DNA of 64,000 nt, taken from positions 14,632,927 through 14,696,926 of the forward strand of contig NW_024037063.1 of the NCBI RefSeq assembly GCF_015706575.1, read 5' to 3'. This DNA comes from Patiria miniata (taxonomy: Eukaryota > Echinodermata > Asteroidea > Valvatida > Asterinidae). Shown here piece by piece: positions 24,801 through 33,848 of this stretch (the first letter of the stretch is position 1; each line of letters begins with the position of its first letter). Below the pieces are notes generated by a model that saw only the letters and a program-made list of their open reading frames with translations, was not told the origin of the DNA and did not search any database. Both the position numbers and the translations under genes were made by a program.

Positions 24801-25722
24801 CTGACTGTGTGTGTGAAGATAGCAAGAACAACACGTTCAGCTGTTTACGTCACATAGACGCAAAGTCCAGCTATACATATTGTGAAATGGTGGACTCTGA
24901 GGTACTCAGCAAATTGTTCATTTGTAAGATCAAACGTGAGAATATTGTACCCATAATGTTTTGCCTGAGTTAAGATTGTGCCGATGGGCACTCTTATTTG
25001 GCTGTTGAAGTTCCAAAGGACAAAATGCAGGGGCTTTGTTTGTTACATTTCCAGGAGGTTTATTGCTTGTAACGGAAAGAATTTTTTTGGGTCAATTTTA
25101 GACTTTTTCGGCATAACCATATAATCATATTTGTCCAAGCTTGATGGCTGATAAGATTTAAATGTGAACATTTTTTGTTATTTCAGTCCTTCACATTCAT
25201 TCTGACAATTCAAGAGTTCTTCCAAGTTAAAGCTGCTCTCACATGATATTTGGTTTTTTAGTTTCGTTCCCAGAAAATAGATTTTTATATTTTTATAAAA
25301 GTATAAAAGTAACAATAATTACTGTGCAAATTTGAAATGATTTGAAGCCCCACAATAATTCAGGTGGTTGTTTTTTGTGCCATTGTAGCCCCAGTGCATC
25401 CCAGATTAGACTACCAAAATTGAAAAAAAACGTATTGATTGAAAATCAATTTGGGAAAATGAAAGAATCTGTTGATGGGATTTTGACTTTGGTTGCAAGT
25501 GTTTCTTCTCACTCTTTTCCCACGTTGTCGTTATTGCAGTCCTTCCAGGAATATTACGATCTGATCAAAGATCCTCACCAGTTGACCAACTCCATCAAGT
25601 CAGTCAAGCCACCGGACTTGGCCGCCATGCACAAAAAACTGATCCTGCTTCAACTGTGCAAAGGAAACGGCTGCCGTCAGCTGGTCCCTCCCGACAACGT
25701 AGAAATAGAGGGCAGTGTTTAA
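9897..25722 (+). CDS. GNS: N-acetylglucosamine-6-sulfatase, complete gene with duplicated alternative exons
   Basis: Lysosomal sulfatase that removes 6-sulfate from N-acetylglucosamine in heparan and keratan sulfate. Exons: 9897-10022, 10638-10697, 11042-11245, 12877-12942, 13993-14091, 14324-14494, 15810-15892, 16051-16169, 18064-18266, then A1 or A2, B1 or B2, and 25540-25722. All use GT/AG and join in frame. Using one A and one B gives about 505-511 residues, against 552 in human GNS. Visible: signal peptide (1-22), metal-binding LTDDQD (D33, D34), formylglycine motif CCPSR (Cys69), GKYLNQ, SDNGYH (D304, N305), [20 protein letters not shown] and the cysteine-rich [13 protein letters not shown]. 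The start codon is the first of two adjacent ATGs, 40 nt after a probable acceptor. Introns carry many MITEs and one SINE. The identity is clear along the whole length. Confidence 0.95.
10293..10590 (+). mobile_element. tRNA-derived SINE in GNS intron 1
   Basis: A-box GTGGCCTAGTGGTT, B-box GGTTCGAATCC at 10346-10356, then GTGTCCTTGGGCAAGGCACTT and a body with GCGATGGACTAGCATCCCA, ending in a TTTTA-repeat tail. Same orientation as GNS. It is related in head and body to the SINE at 2150. Confidence 0.75.
11977..12286. mobile_element. Harbinger-like MITE in GNS intron 3
   Basis: 310 bp with inverted ends GGCCAAGTTCGGGCAAGGAC and GTCCTTGCGCGAACTTGGCC (19 of 20 match), flanked by TTT on both sides. 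GGCC-type termini and a 3-bp duplication fit PIF/Harbinger. Internally it carries several GTCGACTA motifs. No transposase. Confidence 0.6.
12694..12714 (+). repeat. Poly-C run
   Basis: 21 consecutive C in GNS intron 3. Similar mononucleotide G/C tracts occur at 5879, 13910, 40507 and 55999 and may be poorly determined in length. Confidence 0.7.
13035..13553 (+). mobile_element. TTAA-flanked MITE, family D, copy 1
   Basis: 519 bp in GNS intron 4, from TTAAAGGGAATGTACATCAT to ATATTCCCTTTAA, with TTAA at both ends as in piggyBac-type insertions. The interior carries TGTAATTTTCAGAAATG, TAGTCTGGCTCCCTGAC and an imperfect palindrome CCAACGCTGGTCGGCTGAC. Other copies: 42896, 52080 (partial), 55222 (partial) and 56256. 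Confidence 0.75.
14511..14601 (+). repeat. 13-bp minisatellite beside the exon 6 donor
   Basis: Seven tandem copies of GATTGCAACACGA (two with GG for CG), beginning 17 bases after the 5' splice site of GNS exon 6. Confidence 0.9.
15535..15735 (+). repeat. Dispersed repeat, copy 1 of an inverted pair
   Basis: About 170-200 bp with CTGCATTCAATAGGGGACG, GTGTACAAAACATATGGGAG and GGACAATAGGGGGTCC. It matches the complement of 19175-19345, and a weaker third version lies at 15385-15480. The two lie in different GNS introns and could pair in the pre-mRNA. Confidence 0.6.
16329..17014. mobile_element. DNA transposon remnant with 29-bp perfect TIRs
   Basis: ACAGCGTGTGTCAATAAAAA plus CGCAGGATT at 16329-16357 is exactly inverted at 16986-17014. 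The 686-bp element lies in GNS intron 8. It has a short open frame (16697-16972) without a recognisable transposase motif. CAG-type ends suggest a Tc1/mariner-like element; the target duplication is unclear. Confidence 0.7.
17139..17376. mobile_element. Foldback element in GNS intron 8
   Basis: The left arm around TATGCAACACCCTGAATAAA..ATCTGGTTGG is inverted at ATCAGATGATGGGAATTTA..GGTGTTGTATAAAA. The sequence just before it (17033-17135) carries its own GCAATGG/CCATTGC inverted motif, so the boundaries are uncertain. Confidence 0.5.
18314..18855. mobile_element. Foldback MITE, family C, copy 2 (TA target site)
   Basis: 542 bp, TA on both sides, ends GCCCCATAAATGTG / CCACATTTATGGGGC, in GNS intron 9, only 48 bases after the exon 9 donor. 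The central arms (18525-18665) are nearly perfect complements, which suggests little divergence since the hairpin arose or was corrected. Confidence 0.75.
19175..19345 (-). repeat. Dispersed repeat, copy 2 of an inverted pair
   Basis: Reverse complement of the repeat at 15535-15735 (GGACCCCCTATTGTCC, CGTCCCCTATTGAATGCAG). Confidence 0.6.
19608..19718 (+). CDS. GNS: GNS alternative exon A1
   Basis: 111-nt exon, phase 0 at both ends, acceptor GTTGCAG and donor GTAAGTA. Encodes 37 residues with [15 protein letters not shown] and GCPNTEFLA, corresponding to the human segment with DVLVEYQGEG. It is paired with A2 (21641-21733): 14 of the 26 C-terminal residues are identical, including RD.LIEH.GE and the GC pair. 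A1 is 6 residues longer at its N-terminal end. Both copies are free of stops. Confidence 0.88.
19753..20449 (+). repeat. About 222-bp tandem array bounded by 27-bp direct repeats
   Basis: Three units (CGTTGTTCGGAAGC at 19786 and 20230, CGTTGTTCGAAAAC at 20011; periods 225 and 219) lie between two identical 27-bp copies of ATTCTGACCATCAATGAAAA plus ATCCTAG, at 19753-19779 and 20423-20449. It lies in the intron between GNS exons A1 and A2. No coding signal. Confidence 0.85.
20650..21381. mobile_element. Foldback element between GNS exons A1 and A2
   Basis: Inverted ends CAGTTGATTTCACGAAAC and GTTTCGCGAAATCAGCTG, with many GCGTAAGT/ACTTACGC motifs inside. It is interrupted by the 143-bp element at 20795-20937. 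A fragment of the same end is seen near 26335. About 732 bp including the insertion. Confidence 0.55.
20795..20937 (+). mobile_element. Miniature element with 6-bp target duplication, copy 1
   Basis: 143 bp, CAGGCAGGCAACTTTTCC at the left and CCAAGTTGCATGCCTG at the right as TIRs. TATGGT flanks both sides (20789-20794 and 20938-20943). Copy 2 at 28648-28779 is flanked by a different 6-mer, so 6 bp appears to be the true duplication length of this family. Confidence 0.75.
21641..21733 (+). CDS. GNS: GNS alternative exon A2
   Basis: 93-nt exon, phase 0 at both ends, acceptor after TTAAG and donor GTAAGTA. Encodes 31 residues starting [20 protein letters not shown] and ending CKNVDFCA. It is a diverged duplicate of A1. 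An AG seven bases further on would read straight into a stop, so the start at 21641 is preferred. Whether A1 and A2 are mutually exclusive must come from transcripts; their equal phase and intact frames support it. Confidence 0.82.
21910..22060 (-). mobile_element. Possible non-LTR retroposon 3' tail
   Basis: On the - strand the sequence ends in GTGAATAAATAAATCAAATC and ATCAA-type repeats, like the short microsatellite tails of CR1/L2-type LINEs and their SINEs. No body domain could be recognised, so the call is weak. Confidence 0.3.
22988..23463. mobile_element. TIR element, family F (short relative), between A2 and B1
   Basis: The ends GTGATACGATCAAGCTAAAT and ATTTAGCTTGATCGCATCAC are inverted and continue into TTTGTCGG / GACAAACGACTC. 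The 476-bp element has an interior different from other F copies. It ends 102 bases before GNS exon B1. Confidence 0.6.
23566..23676 (+). CDS. GNS: GNS alternative exon B1
   Basis: 111-nt exon, phase 0/0, acceptor TTACCAG, donor GTATAAC. Its 37 residues begin [18 protein letters not shown] and end YCEISDTE. It matches the human segment QCFPDCVCEDAYNNTYAC. 23 of 37 residues are identical with B2. All cysteines and the NNT glycosylation sequon are kept. The donor (GTATAA) is weaker than the B2 donor (GTACTC is also weak), so the sequence does not say which is preferred. Confidence 0.9.
23897..24561. mobile_element. Foldback element, family G, copy 1 (TA target site)
   Basis: 665 bp between exons B1 and B2, flanked by TA, ends CAGCGCGTCCCAACATA / TTTTTGGACGCGCTG. 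Arms of about 240 bp pair through GCTAGGCTCTAG, CGGAAACACG and AACTCAACTGATTTCAAGG. A second, right-truncated copy is at about 41172-41745. Fits a Tc1/mariner-like MITE. Confidence 0.7.
24791..24901 (+). CDS. GNS: GNS alternative exon B2
   Basis: 111-nt exon, phase 0/0, exactly the length of B1, acceptor ACTACAG, donor GTACTC. Begins [18 protein letters not shown] and ends YCEMVDSE. The central [13 protein letters not shown] is identical in B1, while the residues after it ([11 protein letters not shown] against [11 protein letters not shown]) differ. The conserved core with a variable loop looks like two selected versions, not decay. Confidence 0.9.
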
Positions 25723-25810
25723 GAACCACAGTGTTTAAGAACCACAGGGAAAGTTTGATTAAGGACCATTGGGAAATGCTTGGTTGGTTCGTGATATTCC
25801 TAGTTGAAAC

Positions 25811-26293
25811 CATAGAGCTATATTAAATTACTAGAGCGCTAACTCTTCATTCTTGTGCGCGGAGACGCTTTGAAGCCGCTCTGGGCGCAGACATTTTGAA
25901 CTTATTTGCGTGTTCGTAGAACACAATCAAAATAGATGGATTGAATTTTAAAAGTGTACTCTAAATGCAATGCGCAAGTAGAAGATATGCAAACAACATA
26001 AGTGCATCATGACGGTTAAAAAATGTCACGGCGAAAAGTATCTTCAGTCACAAGTTGCGCTGTTTGCGTAGAGCAAAATGAAACGTTCATTTCCTGATTG
26101 TGCATTTCGGTTTTGGGCGTATTGGCTTCGATGACGCACCGCTATGGAATACAAACACAGATATGCAAATAGCCGTACAAAAGCCGTACACAATTTCAGG
26201 TTTTCCATAGGTTTGTGCACAAACATAGATGCGCCCATCAGGCATTACTTTGTACATCAAGTTAGCGCTCTAGTAATTTTATATTGCTCTATG
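25811..26293. mobile_element. hAT-like MITE in the GNS 3' flank (8-bp duplication)
   Basis: 483 bp starting 88 bases after the GNS stop. The ends CATAGAGCTATATTAAATTA and TAATTTTATATTGCTCTATG are inverted and continue through CTAGAGCGCTAACT. A perfect 8-bp direct repeat GTTGAAAC flanks it (25803-25810, 26294-26301). If GNS transcripts extend past it, the element is part of the 3' UTR. Confidence 0.78.
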
Positions 26294-26301
26294 GTTGAAA
26301 C

Positions 26302-27083
26302 ACACCTCATTTCAAACCTTCATGGTCCTGCACTTGATTTCATGAAACTCATCATACCTTACGATGCGTCACATCTGTAATGCGTCCTGCGATTCATTTC
26401 ACCAAACTTGTCAGTGCGTCATAGGTGTATTTATAACACAAGGTCACTGTTATGTGTATTTATTCACTGCACAGTAAATAGTCGGTCTGATATTCAGCAA
26501 AGAGTCGTCAGATATCCTCTCGGACATTTTTAAAATGTATAACAAAATGGCGGACGTACGATGCAGTTTTAAAAGGAAGTCAAGTTTGGGGTGGACCGTA
26601 AGCTACTTTGAAATTTCATCTGCAATACGCCAGGCTACATGTTTGAAGCCTTTGTCCAGGAACTTACAAAGAAACATAATTTTTGTGAATGGATCATACG
26701 ACGCGTCGCAAGCTGCGAAGTGTTACATAAAAGAGGAGAAAACTGGTTGAATCACTGGTTTTGTAGAATTACGATTATTTTTTTGTCTGTTATGGTTTTT
26801 TTTATATACGCCCTGTGTATATAACCTTGCCTTTCATTAGCCTTTTGAGATATGAACACGATAGGAGGGTGCTGTTCAGAGAGGGTAAAACCACTTTTTA
26901 TAATTTTTTACCCAAATTTACCCACTTTAACCACTTCGCGCCGGTATTAGTTATGCCAAAAATTTCAATTTTCGCAAAGGGCAAAATTTTCCAGGCAACT
27001 TCTGATAAACAGCCAAACGCGACAAATGCTGATTCGCAAGATTCATTTCAACAGTATTTGAACGATGTTTCTTGCTGAAACCT
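26302..27083 (+). other. GNS 3' flank, mostly unassigned
   Basis: Contains a fragment of the 20650-type foldback end (about 26335-26440) and two overlapping short open frames (26535-26824) that match no family I know. The overlap of frames and lack of splice or start context argue against a gene. Confidence 0.3.
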
Positions 27084-28287
27084 CATATGTGATGCGATCA
27101 AGCTGCATAGGTTATTTGTTGGGAATTTTTATTTTGAGATTCGGGCCAAAAATAGGGCCACTTCATCACATCACATCTCTTGGTGTTCCAACTTCCATAA
27201 TTTTTTAACTAAAGACGGTACCAGCATGCGGTTTTCACAGCAGTAATGCTGAGATTGTGCTCTTACAAAAACAACAAAAAAATAACCAGAGTCGACAAAC
27301 GACTCATTTAGTCGACAAACGACTCATGAAGCTTGATCGCATCACATATGTGATGCAATCAAGCTACATGATTCGACAAACGACTCATTTAGTCGACAAA
27401 CGACTTATGCGACTCATTTAGTCGACAAACGACTTATGTAGCTTGATCGCATCACATATGTGATGCAATCAAGCTACATGATTTGAAAAGAGCACAATCT
27501 CAGCATTACTGCTGTGAAAACCGCATGCTGATACCATCTGTAGTTTAAAAATTATGGAAGTCGGAACACCAAGAGATGTCATGAAGTGATGTGATGAAGT
27601 GATCTTATTTTGGCCTGTATCTCCAATTCATAAATACCTAAGACAGTTTACGCATTCCTATTGGTCGAGAGCCCGTCACGTGGCCGGTCTTAAACGGATG
27701 ATAAAGACATGGCTGGCTGGTCTTAAATACTTTTCCAGTGTCACAATAAAATGTGGACTCCTAAAAATCCAGTGCCTCTTATCGTTTCATTGGTTGAATG
27801 TTCACAATCCTCACGTAGGCATGCGCAACACTACCAGGGAGTCAGAATTTTAAAGTTCTAAATTCAAAACGCAACGCGCCAGGTGCGTTCTGCGCGACAT
27901 CGCGCAGAACATGATACGCGCGTGTCAATGTCCATAAAAGGGTTGTTTACATCTTACTCGCCAGCTGAACACTCCATTGATGTTTCAAAAAGCATAAAGT
28001 GAATTTGTTGAACAAAATCGGGATGTTTTGAACGAATTATATGATTTTTCTTGCCGAAAAGGTATTTATGAATGGGAATAAATATGTGCTCCGTCGGTAT
28101 TTATCACTCTGTTTAAGACCACTTAGAGTCTGGGTGCTGATAATTACCCTCGCCTCCGGCTCGGGTAATTATCAGCACCCAGACTCTAAGTGGTCTTAAA
28201 CAGAGTGATAAAAACCTCCGAAGCACACATTTATTCCCTTAATAAAAAGTCTGACAAATGTCTCATTTAGCTTGATTGCATCACATG
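27084..28287. mobile_element. Two family F elements head to head, the second split by family E
   Basis: The left F unit (27084 to about 27345) runs in the opposite direction to the right unit (about 27346-28287). They meet at a cluster of GACAAACGACTCATTTAGT and TGATCGCATCACATATGTGATG palindromes. Both share GAGCACAATCTCAGCATTAC and GGAACACCAAGAGATGT. An uninterrupted F copy at 57847-58090 shows that the right unit was split by the family E element at 27629-28240. Confidence 0.7.
27629..28240 (+). mobile_element. Interspersed repeat family E, copy 2, nested in family F
   Basis: Nearly full match to 8475-9102, with the start TCATAAATACCTAAGACAG, the GTCACGTGGCC motif and the terminal hairpin around CCTCGCCTCCGGCTCGGG. 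It interrupts an F element between TGTATCTCCAA and the AGTCTGACAAATG end. Confidence 0.75.
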
Positions 28288-28647
28288 TTTCAATACTCCG
28301 GGGTGTGCACTGGAGCATAAACATACTTTGTGTGTGTACAAAAGGCAAAAGCGGGTTTAGATGTCACCCAGAGGCGAGTTGATGCAATCATGACGTCTTA
28401 ACCCGTCAGCCATGCTGTGCATAAAATTCCCCAGTGCATGTGCTTTCATATCCTCCGACGCGAACTGGTTAAAAAGTGCCTTCCTATTGTGCCCAACTTG
28501 TCTAAAAAGACTAATGCAAAAGCTCCCAAAACGAAATATTCTCACTAAATCTAGTCATGTCTGACTAGATTGTTATCAATTTTTAAGTTTCCTAGTTTTT
28601 TCCTCCTGAAGTCTTTCATCATCAAAATGGAATCTATACAGGTAATT

Positions 28648-28779
28648 CAGGCATGCAACTTTTCCTCGGATCAGCGGATCTCGTTTTTCACTTCACACTC
28701 ATTAGAAATTGAAAAACACTGCAAAGTCTTATAAAGATATGAGTTTCCTCGTGTTTGTTTCTTCCAAGTTGCAAATCTG
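28648..28779 (+). mobile_element. Miniature element with 6-bp target duplication, copy 2
   Basis: 132 bp related to 20795-20937 (CAGGCATGCAACTTTTCC, CTCGTTTTTCACTTCACACT, TTTCTTCCAAGTTGCA), with a decayed right tip. GTAATT flanks both sides (28642-28647, 28780-28785). Confidence 0.75.
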
Positions 28780-28785
28780 GTAATT

Positions 28786-30300
28786 GCATCGTAATGAATG
28801 ATTAAACTGTAGGCAGACTTAATTCTCTTAGAAGTGCAATTTCTTCTTTTAGCAGCTTTTTATTCTTTGACCCAAGTCTTTTATCGGAAATTGGGAGATT
28901 TCAATCTTGTGTTTAGTGTGTTCTTTTTTTTTTAAGGAGGAATTTTGTAACAGTTTAAAATAAAAGATATTTTGGCAATTTGTGCTTCTGGAGATCAGAC
29001 AAAAATGGTACCTCACTGATAAAGAAAATTTAAGTAAAATTTATATCATTTATGTTCGCCAGCAGAATAAGTAAAGAGTAAATATCAAGGATCTTCTTGA
29101 GATTTTTTTTGAGGAATATCAAAGATTTGATTGAAGTATTATAAGTAACACTTTTCATTTATTTTAAAGATGTGTTGGGTGTAATTTCTTACGGGCGTTA
29201 AAAATTGGATGTACAGTTAATGAGGGTTGAAACACTAGTGAAAACTGCTGTCGGGTTTGTGGGCTAGTTTAAAAACCACAAAAAAATATCAGTGCGAGAA
29301 AGAACAAAACTGGTTGAAATCTAACCTATGTATTGCGTAAGTGGAGGATTTCGAAGCATTGAGGCTATGTGGCAAAAAATGTATGGCTGATTTTGGAGGA
29401 TACACTGTGTCAAGTTCTTGGGCTTGACCTCGTTTTGTTTATGCTCAACCGTCCATGCATATAAGCTTATATTATACTTAAAATCCTCCGTACGGCTCCA
29501 GGATGTCACTGACTCTGCCTCAACATATTGACAGTGATTGCTGGAGGATTTTGCAGGATTGAGGCAGTGGTTGCCCCTCCAAGGACCACATTCAAGAAAT
29601 AACGGAGGATTTTGCATGATTGAGTTTGCATCCTCTAGCTAAAATACCACAGGCAGTTAGGTTCCTAAAAGAACTAAAATGAACTTAAAGTTCCCTGGGA
29701 ATGTTTAAAAATGTAAAATAATTCAGTGTGATCTAAATACAATTTTTGTATGCTAGTGGAAAGTAAATTGAACTATCTTGGAGAATTATTAAGTGCAAGT
29801 GCTGGCTGTACATATAACAAGAAAAGCAGTACTACATTTGTATTGTGTTTATATATGAGTTTTAATGATCATGATATACCCACCACCCCATTTAGTACAT
29901 GACAAATAAAAGAATATTTCAAACGCAATTGATCATTATCCTTGTGTTGATTTATTTCTTCATCATCTTTTAATGAAATTATTTAATAACTTTACACACA
30001 AAAATACTGCTGATCATAAGCTGCTCTAATGCATCTGAAAGTTCACCACAAAAGGGTTCCAATATTCATACTGAAGTAAAAAAAAATTTACTCATAAATA
30101 TCACTTGTCTCATTTAGATATTCCCTTCCTGATGCCATTTTTCAAGTTATTTCGAATGTTACAAGAAATACTATCCAAAATAATGGAATTATTACTGATA
30201 TTATAGTCGAGATACCGGAAAAAAATTTGCCAACAATGTGGCTTTTGTGGTGAAAACTCGAAGAATACACTATTTCACATCTGAATTTGAACCTATTCTT
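28786..30300. other. Convergent 3' region between GNS and ADAMTS, low complexity
   Basis: AT-rich, no coding signal. A loose repeat of GGAGGATTTTGCATGATTGAG occurs between 29343 and 29630. AATAAA at 29905-29910 on the + strand and TTTATTTC at 29950 (AATAAA on the - strand) face each other and could end long convergent 3' UTRs, but neither is proven. Confidence 0.3.
29905..29910 (+). terminator. Candidate distal polyadenylation signal for GNS
   Basis: AATAAA followed by AT/GT-rich DNA, 4.2 kb after the GNS stop. Other AATAAA hexamers lie closer (28229, about 28963) but within or near repeats. The true site is unknown. Confidence 0.2.
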
Positions 30301-30620
30301 AAGCCGGCCTCAGGTCGACCTTGTGACGACACAGATCAGTCGGTGACCGACTTTTCAGGATCAAGCTGTGCCTGAGCTACGACTGTCGGGAACAAACTAG
30401 TCGCCAATTTTGCGCGACCTAAGTGTAACTGCAACGACATTAAGATGATCGGCATTAGTTAGCGCTAAAAAATATCAACGGTCGCAAGAGTAGAAACATT
30501 TCAACTTCTGCGACAATCACACGATTTCTCAGTTTTGTGACCTGAGCATGATTTTTTGTGCTGGATGCCAACGGTTCCGTCGTGGCGCAAGCAAATCGTG
30601 GGTCGACCTGCGGCCGACTT
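30301..30620. mobile_element. TIR element with GGCC-type ends
   Basis: 320 bp with inverted ends AAGCCGGCCTCAGGTCGACC and GGTCGACCTGCGGCCGACTT (18 of 20 match). Rich in GTCG/CGAC motifs against an AT-rich background. Family not assigned. Confidence 0.55.
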
Positions 30621-33600
30621 TAAGAGAATTACACTAAAGAGTGAATTTTGTTTTTGCAATGAAATTAGCATTTCATGAGGCATGGTTGAACATATTTTGT
30701 TTATAGCTGCAATACTTATTTAATACACAAAATGATATTTTTGTTAAGGCTTTTAACAACCGACCCTCAACCAGTTTGCAGCAAAAAACAAAAAACAAAA
30801 CACATTTATACTTATATATAAATAAATAATGTTCATTATCAACAGGTATTTACAACTTTAATGGAAGTTAGCCTGGTTTCAGCCTCTCGTGGTTATGGCT
30901 CACAAGACGTTTAACTTATTGCTCTCCATTCTGGCTAGCTTAAAGAGGCACACATGGAGACAATTCTTGAGGAAAAAAATGTTTCCTCTTTTCAAAGTAA
31001 GTTGTAATTGAGTGCTCTATAATTATGCTACGGGGAATTTTGAAAACTCGGCTTTGATTCTGGCTTCAACTACATCTGTGGTTTATGACACTTTTATAAT
31101 CCTTGAATTCTAAATGTTTCCTGGACTGGAAACGAAGCCGCGGTTTCGAAAACCTATATAAGTGTGGATCACGCGTGTTGTCCACGAAAGTTTTCTACTG
31201 GCATGTCTAAAAATTACTCTGTTTGGCCCAAGACAACCATAAAAAAATGTTAAATGAAAGATGTACAAATCACTATTATTTTACATGTGGACATAAAAAG
31301 GTGGATAATTTGTGCCACGGCACGGCAATGCATTCTATGAATGACAAAGAATTAGCAATGGACATAATCTGCAAATTGCAGTGTCAAAATCTGGACTGAT
31401 TCGATGCATTTACTTCAAGCTAGCACCAGTTTGAATCTTTGTAAATGCAAGACTCATTGAAAGTAAATGTTGGAAGCACTGTACTTGTTATACAGGGAAG
31501 AAACCATTGAAACCCCAAAGTTTCTGCAATACACACAATCCCAAATTTGAAAGTCTCGACAACTCTCTACTACATGCATTAGTGACATTTACTGCAAACA
31601 TTTTACAGCCATTTGTAGACTGAACTTTTAAGCTGACACATATTTTGCAGACTTCCAGTATCAGTTCTCTGCTTGCTTCGAAAGACGAAATAAAATCTTA
31701 TTAAGAAAGACAAAAAAAATACCAATAAAGAAAGCACCAGTATTTGGCAGTTGGTCGGTTAGATAGAAAAGGGAAAATTGCAGTCAGTACGGTCATTGGT
31801 CGTGTAACCTCTAGAAAACATTTTAAATCTTACTTGATTTGATCCATCATAAAAATATGTAAAAACGGTAAAAACTGGGATTATGATAAAAATGTGATGA
31901 CAAAGTGTCACGAATACAAGAGGAAAATCAACATCAATATTCAATATACAGTTATACAGGGTGAGTAAAAAAAAACCCCAAATGTCGGGACCATTGTTTT
32001 AGTGAAGTTCTGCATGTAGCACTTTCAAAATCAAGAATATGAAAGCCCAATTCATAAGCTTTCTTTTAGTACAAGAATCATTTAAATCACTCATGTACTT
32101 TTCAAGTTACGGAGTTTTAAACACAACTGCCGTTTTAAGGTTCTGTCCACCGATCACAAAAAAGTTCAGTGTTCTTTCAGCAAAACGAAAACAAATCACA
32201 TAGGGATGTGTGTGAATTGTTTTCGTTTTGCTGAAAGAACGCACACCTCGTTTTTTTTTTACTCGCCCTGTACGCATTGGTCAAAACGATTTGAGGTAAT
32301 AACTTAAGAAAACAATGCAAAACCATGAATACTATAGGCAGCTTTTTGGGGGGCAAGACACATACTGCAACAGCTTAGTTGTTCAAGACATCCTTTTTTG
32401 TTTCATTCAATTGTCTTTTTTGTTTTTGAAAAAAAAACACCCCAAAAAACCGAGAAAAGTGTTAGGGGGAAAATAGGGGATTTCAATGAAATCTTCAATG
32501 ATCCCATTTCAGTGGTGAATACTTGTGAATAAGCCAATGAACAGGCAAAACAGCCATTTTGAACCATCAACACGGAGGGCTGATTTGAATAATAACGTAT
32601 GATATGCATACTGAATATTTGCATAAATTAGAATACATTTTTTGCCCAATGACCACGCTTTATACAAAGTATTTTCATCGTAGACAGTACTGTCTTGCAG
32701 CATTGTGTTATATTCCCACATAACTTCTTTTTTTTTTAAATACGTAGCACAAAAATTACATTATGCAAAAAATTACAGATAAATAAATTTTCGCTCATAA
32801 TTCTAGAGAAGAGATCTCTACTAAGAATACTTCCTGTATTTCCAACCAAAGAAACATATATTCTGTAAACTGATTAAATGAAATTAATCAGCTGATCCAC
32901 ATACTGTGTGGCCATTCGCCACCAACTTGTTGCCTAATCATAACTTTCACTTTGAGAAGTTGATGCATGTTTGGAAAAGGCACATTACCAGTTTCAATGC
33001 ATCCCTACTTTTCGACACCAATTGGTTTTTTTACTTACATTTTCAATTAATCAGGCTACAACTTTGTCCTACTGAAATTGTTTCTGAGCTTTTGCCACGG
33101 TGCAAACTCGACATACATATTTAATCAGACTGTACAGCCCGTTATCGTCACAAACGTTAGCAACCAATGCAAGTGCAGTGCGACGAAATACCTAATTTTA
33201 TATGCAAGTTAAATTGAATAGTTTAACGATGAATAATCCTAGTTTAAATTTCCATGGCATGCAAGATGTGAAAAATATTGCTTGGTCCCTTGTCAGAGTA
33301 AAAACAAAAATGAGCAAAATAAACAAGACTGTCGAGTTAAACTGGCCAACCCCTACGTTGCTATTTATGAAATTCTACAGAGTTTCTTGGTAAAAAATAC
33401 AAGAATGCCATGAAAATATGAGGGCAAAGAAAAGGTCAAGCAAGTGGGAAGACCATTTATCATTCCCCTTTGATAAATTTAAAACTAACATTTTGTTCAA
33501 TGTTCGACCTATTTTCTCGTTTTAGTAACGACTTTAGAAAGCTGTCTTTAAAAAATATTTACTTGAGATACAGAGTAAAAAAAGGAAGGCTATAAACATT

Positions 33601-33848
33601 TCTACACATTTTCAAGGTCCCACTTTCAGGAATTGCTTCAATGTTGGAAACTTCAGCACCATTGTTCTTGAAAAATAACAATAATATTATCAAATTATAT
33701 TACATCCTGAAGAAAAAAAAATAAACTCTTGAATATTTACACGCTCGTTGCTCCAATCCTAGTGAAATTCCCTGCAAAAAAAAGATAAAGAAAGAAGACA
33801 ACGAAATGAGGATAAATTGTCTAAATTTTCTGACTGTTAAGACTCACA
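30621..33848. other. Long AT-rich non-coding stretch
   Basis: No exon, RNA gene or tandem repeat recognised, apart from the family A element at 31957-32270. It may be the distal 3' UTR or downstream flank of the ADAMTS gene. Several AATAAA/TTTATT hexamers occur, none outstanding. Confidence 0.35.
31957..32270. mobile_element. Foldback MITE, family A, copy 2 (TA target site)
   Basis: 314 bp, TA on both sides, ends CAGGGTGAGTAAAA / TTTTACTCGCCCTG. It shares GAAGTTCTGCATGTAGCAC and TTTTCGTTTTGCTGAAAGAA with copy 1 at 1128-1629 but has lost most of the right arm. Confidence 0.75.

Noticed and set aside
26535-26824. Overlapping + strand frames of 61-71 residues
   Set aside because: Two different frames are open over the same bases and neither resembles a known protein or has splice context.
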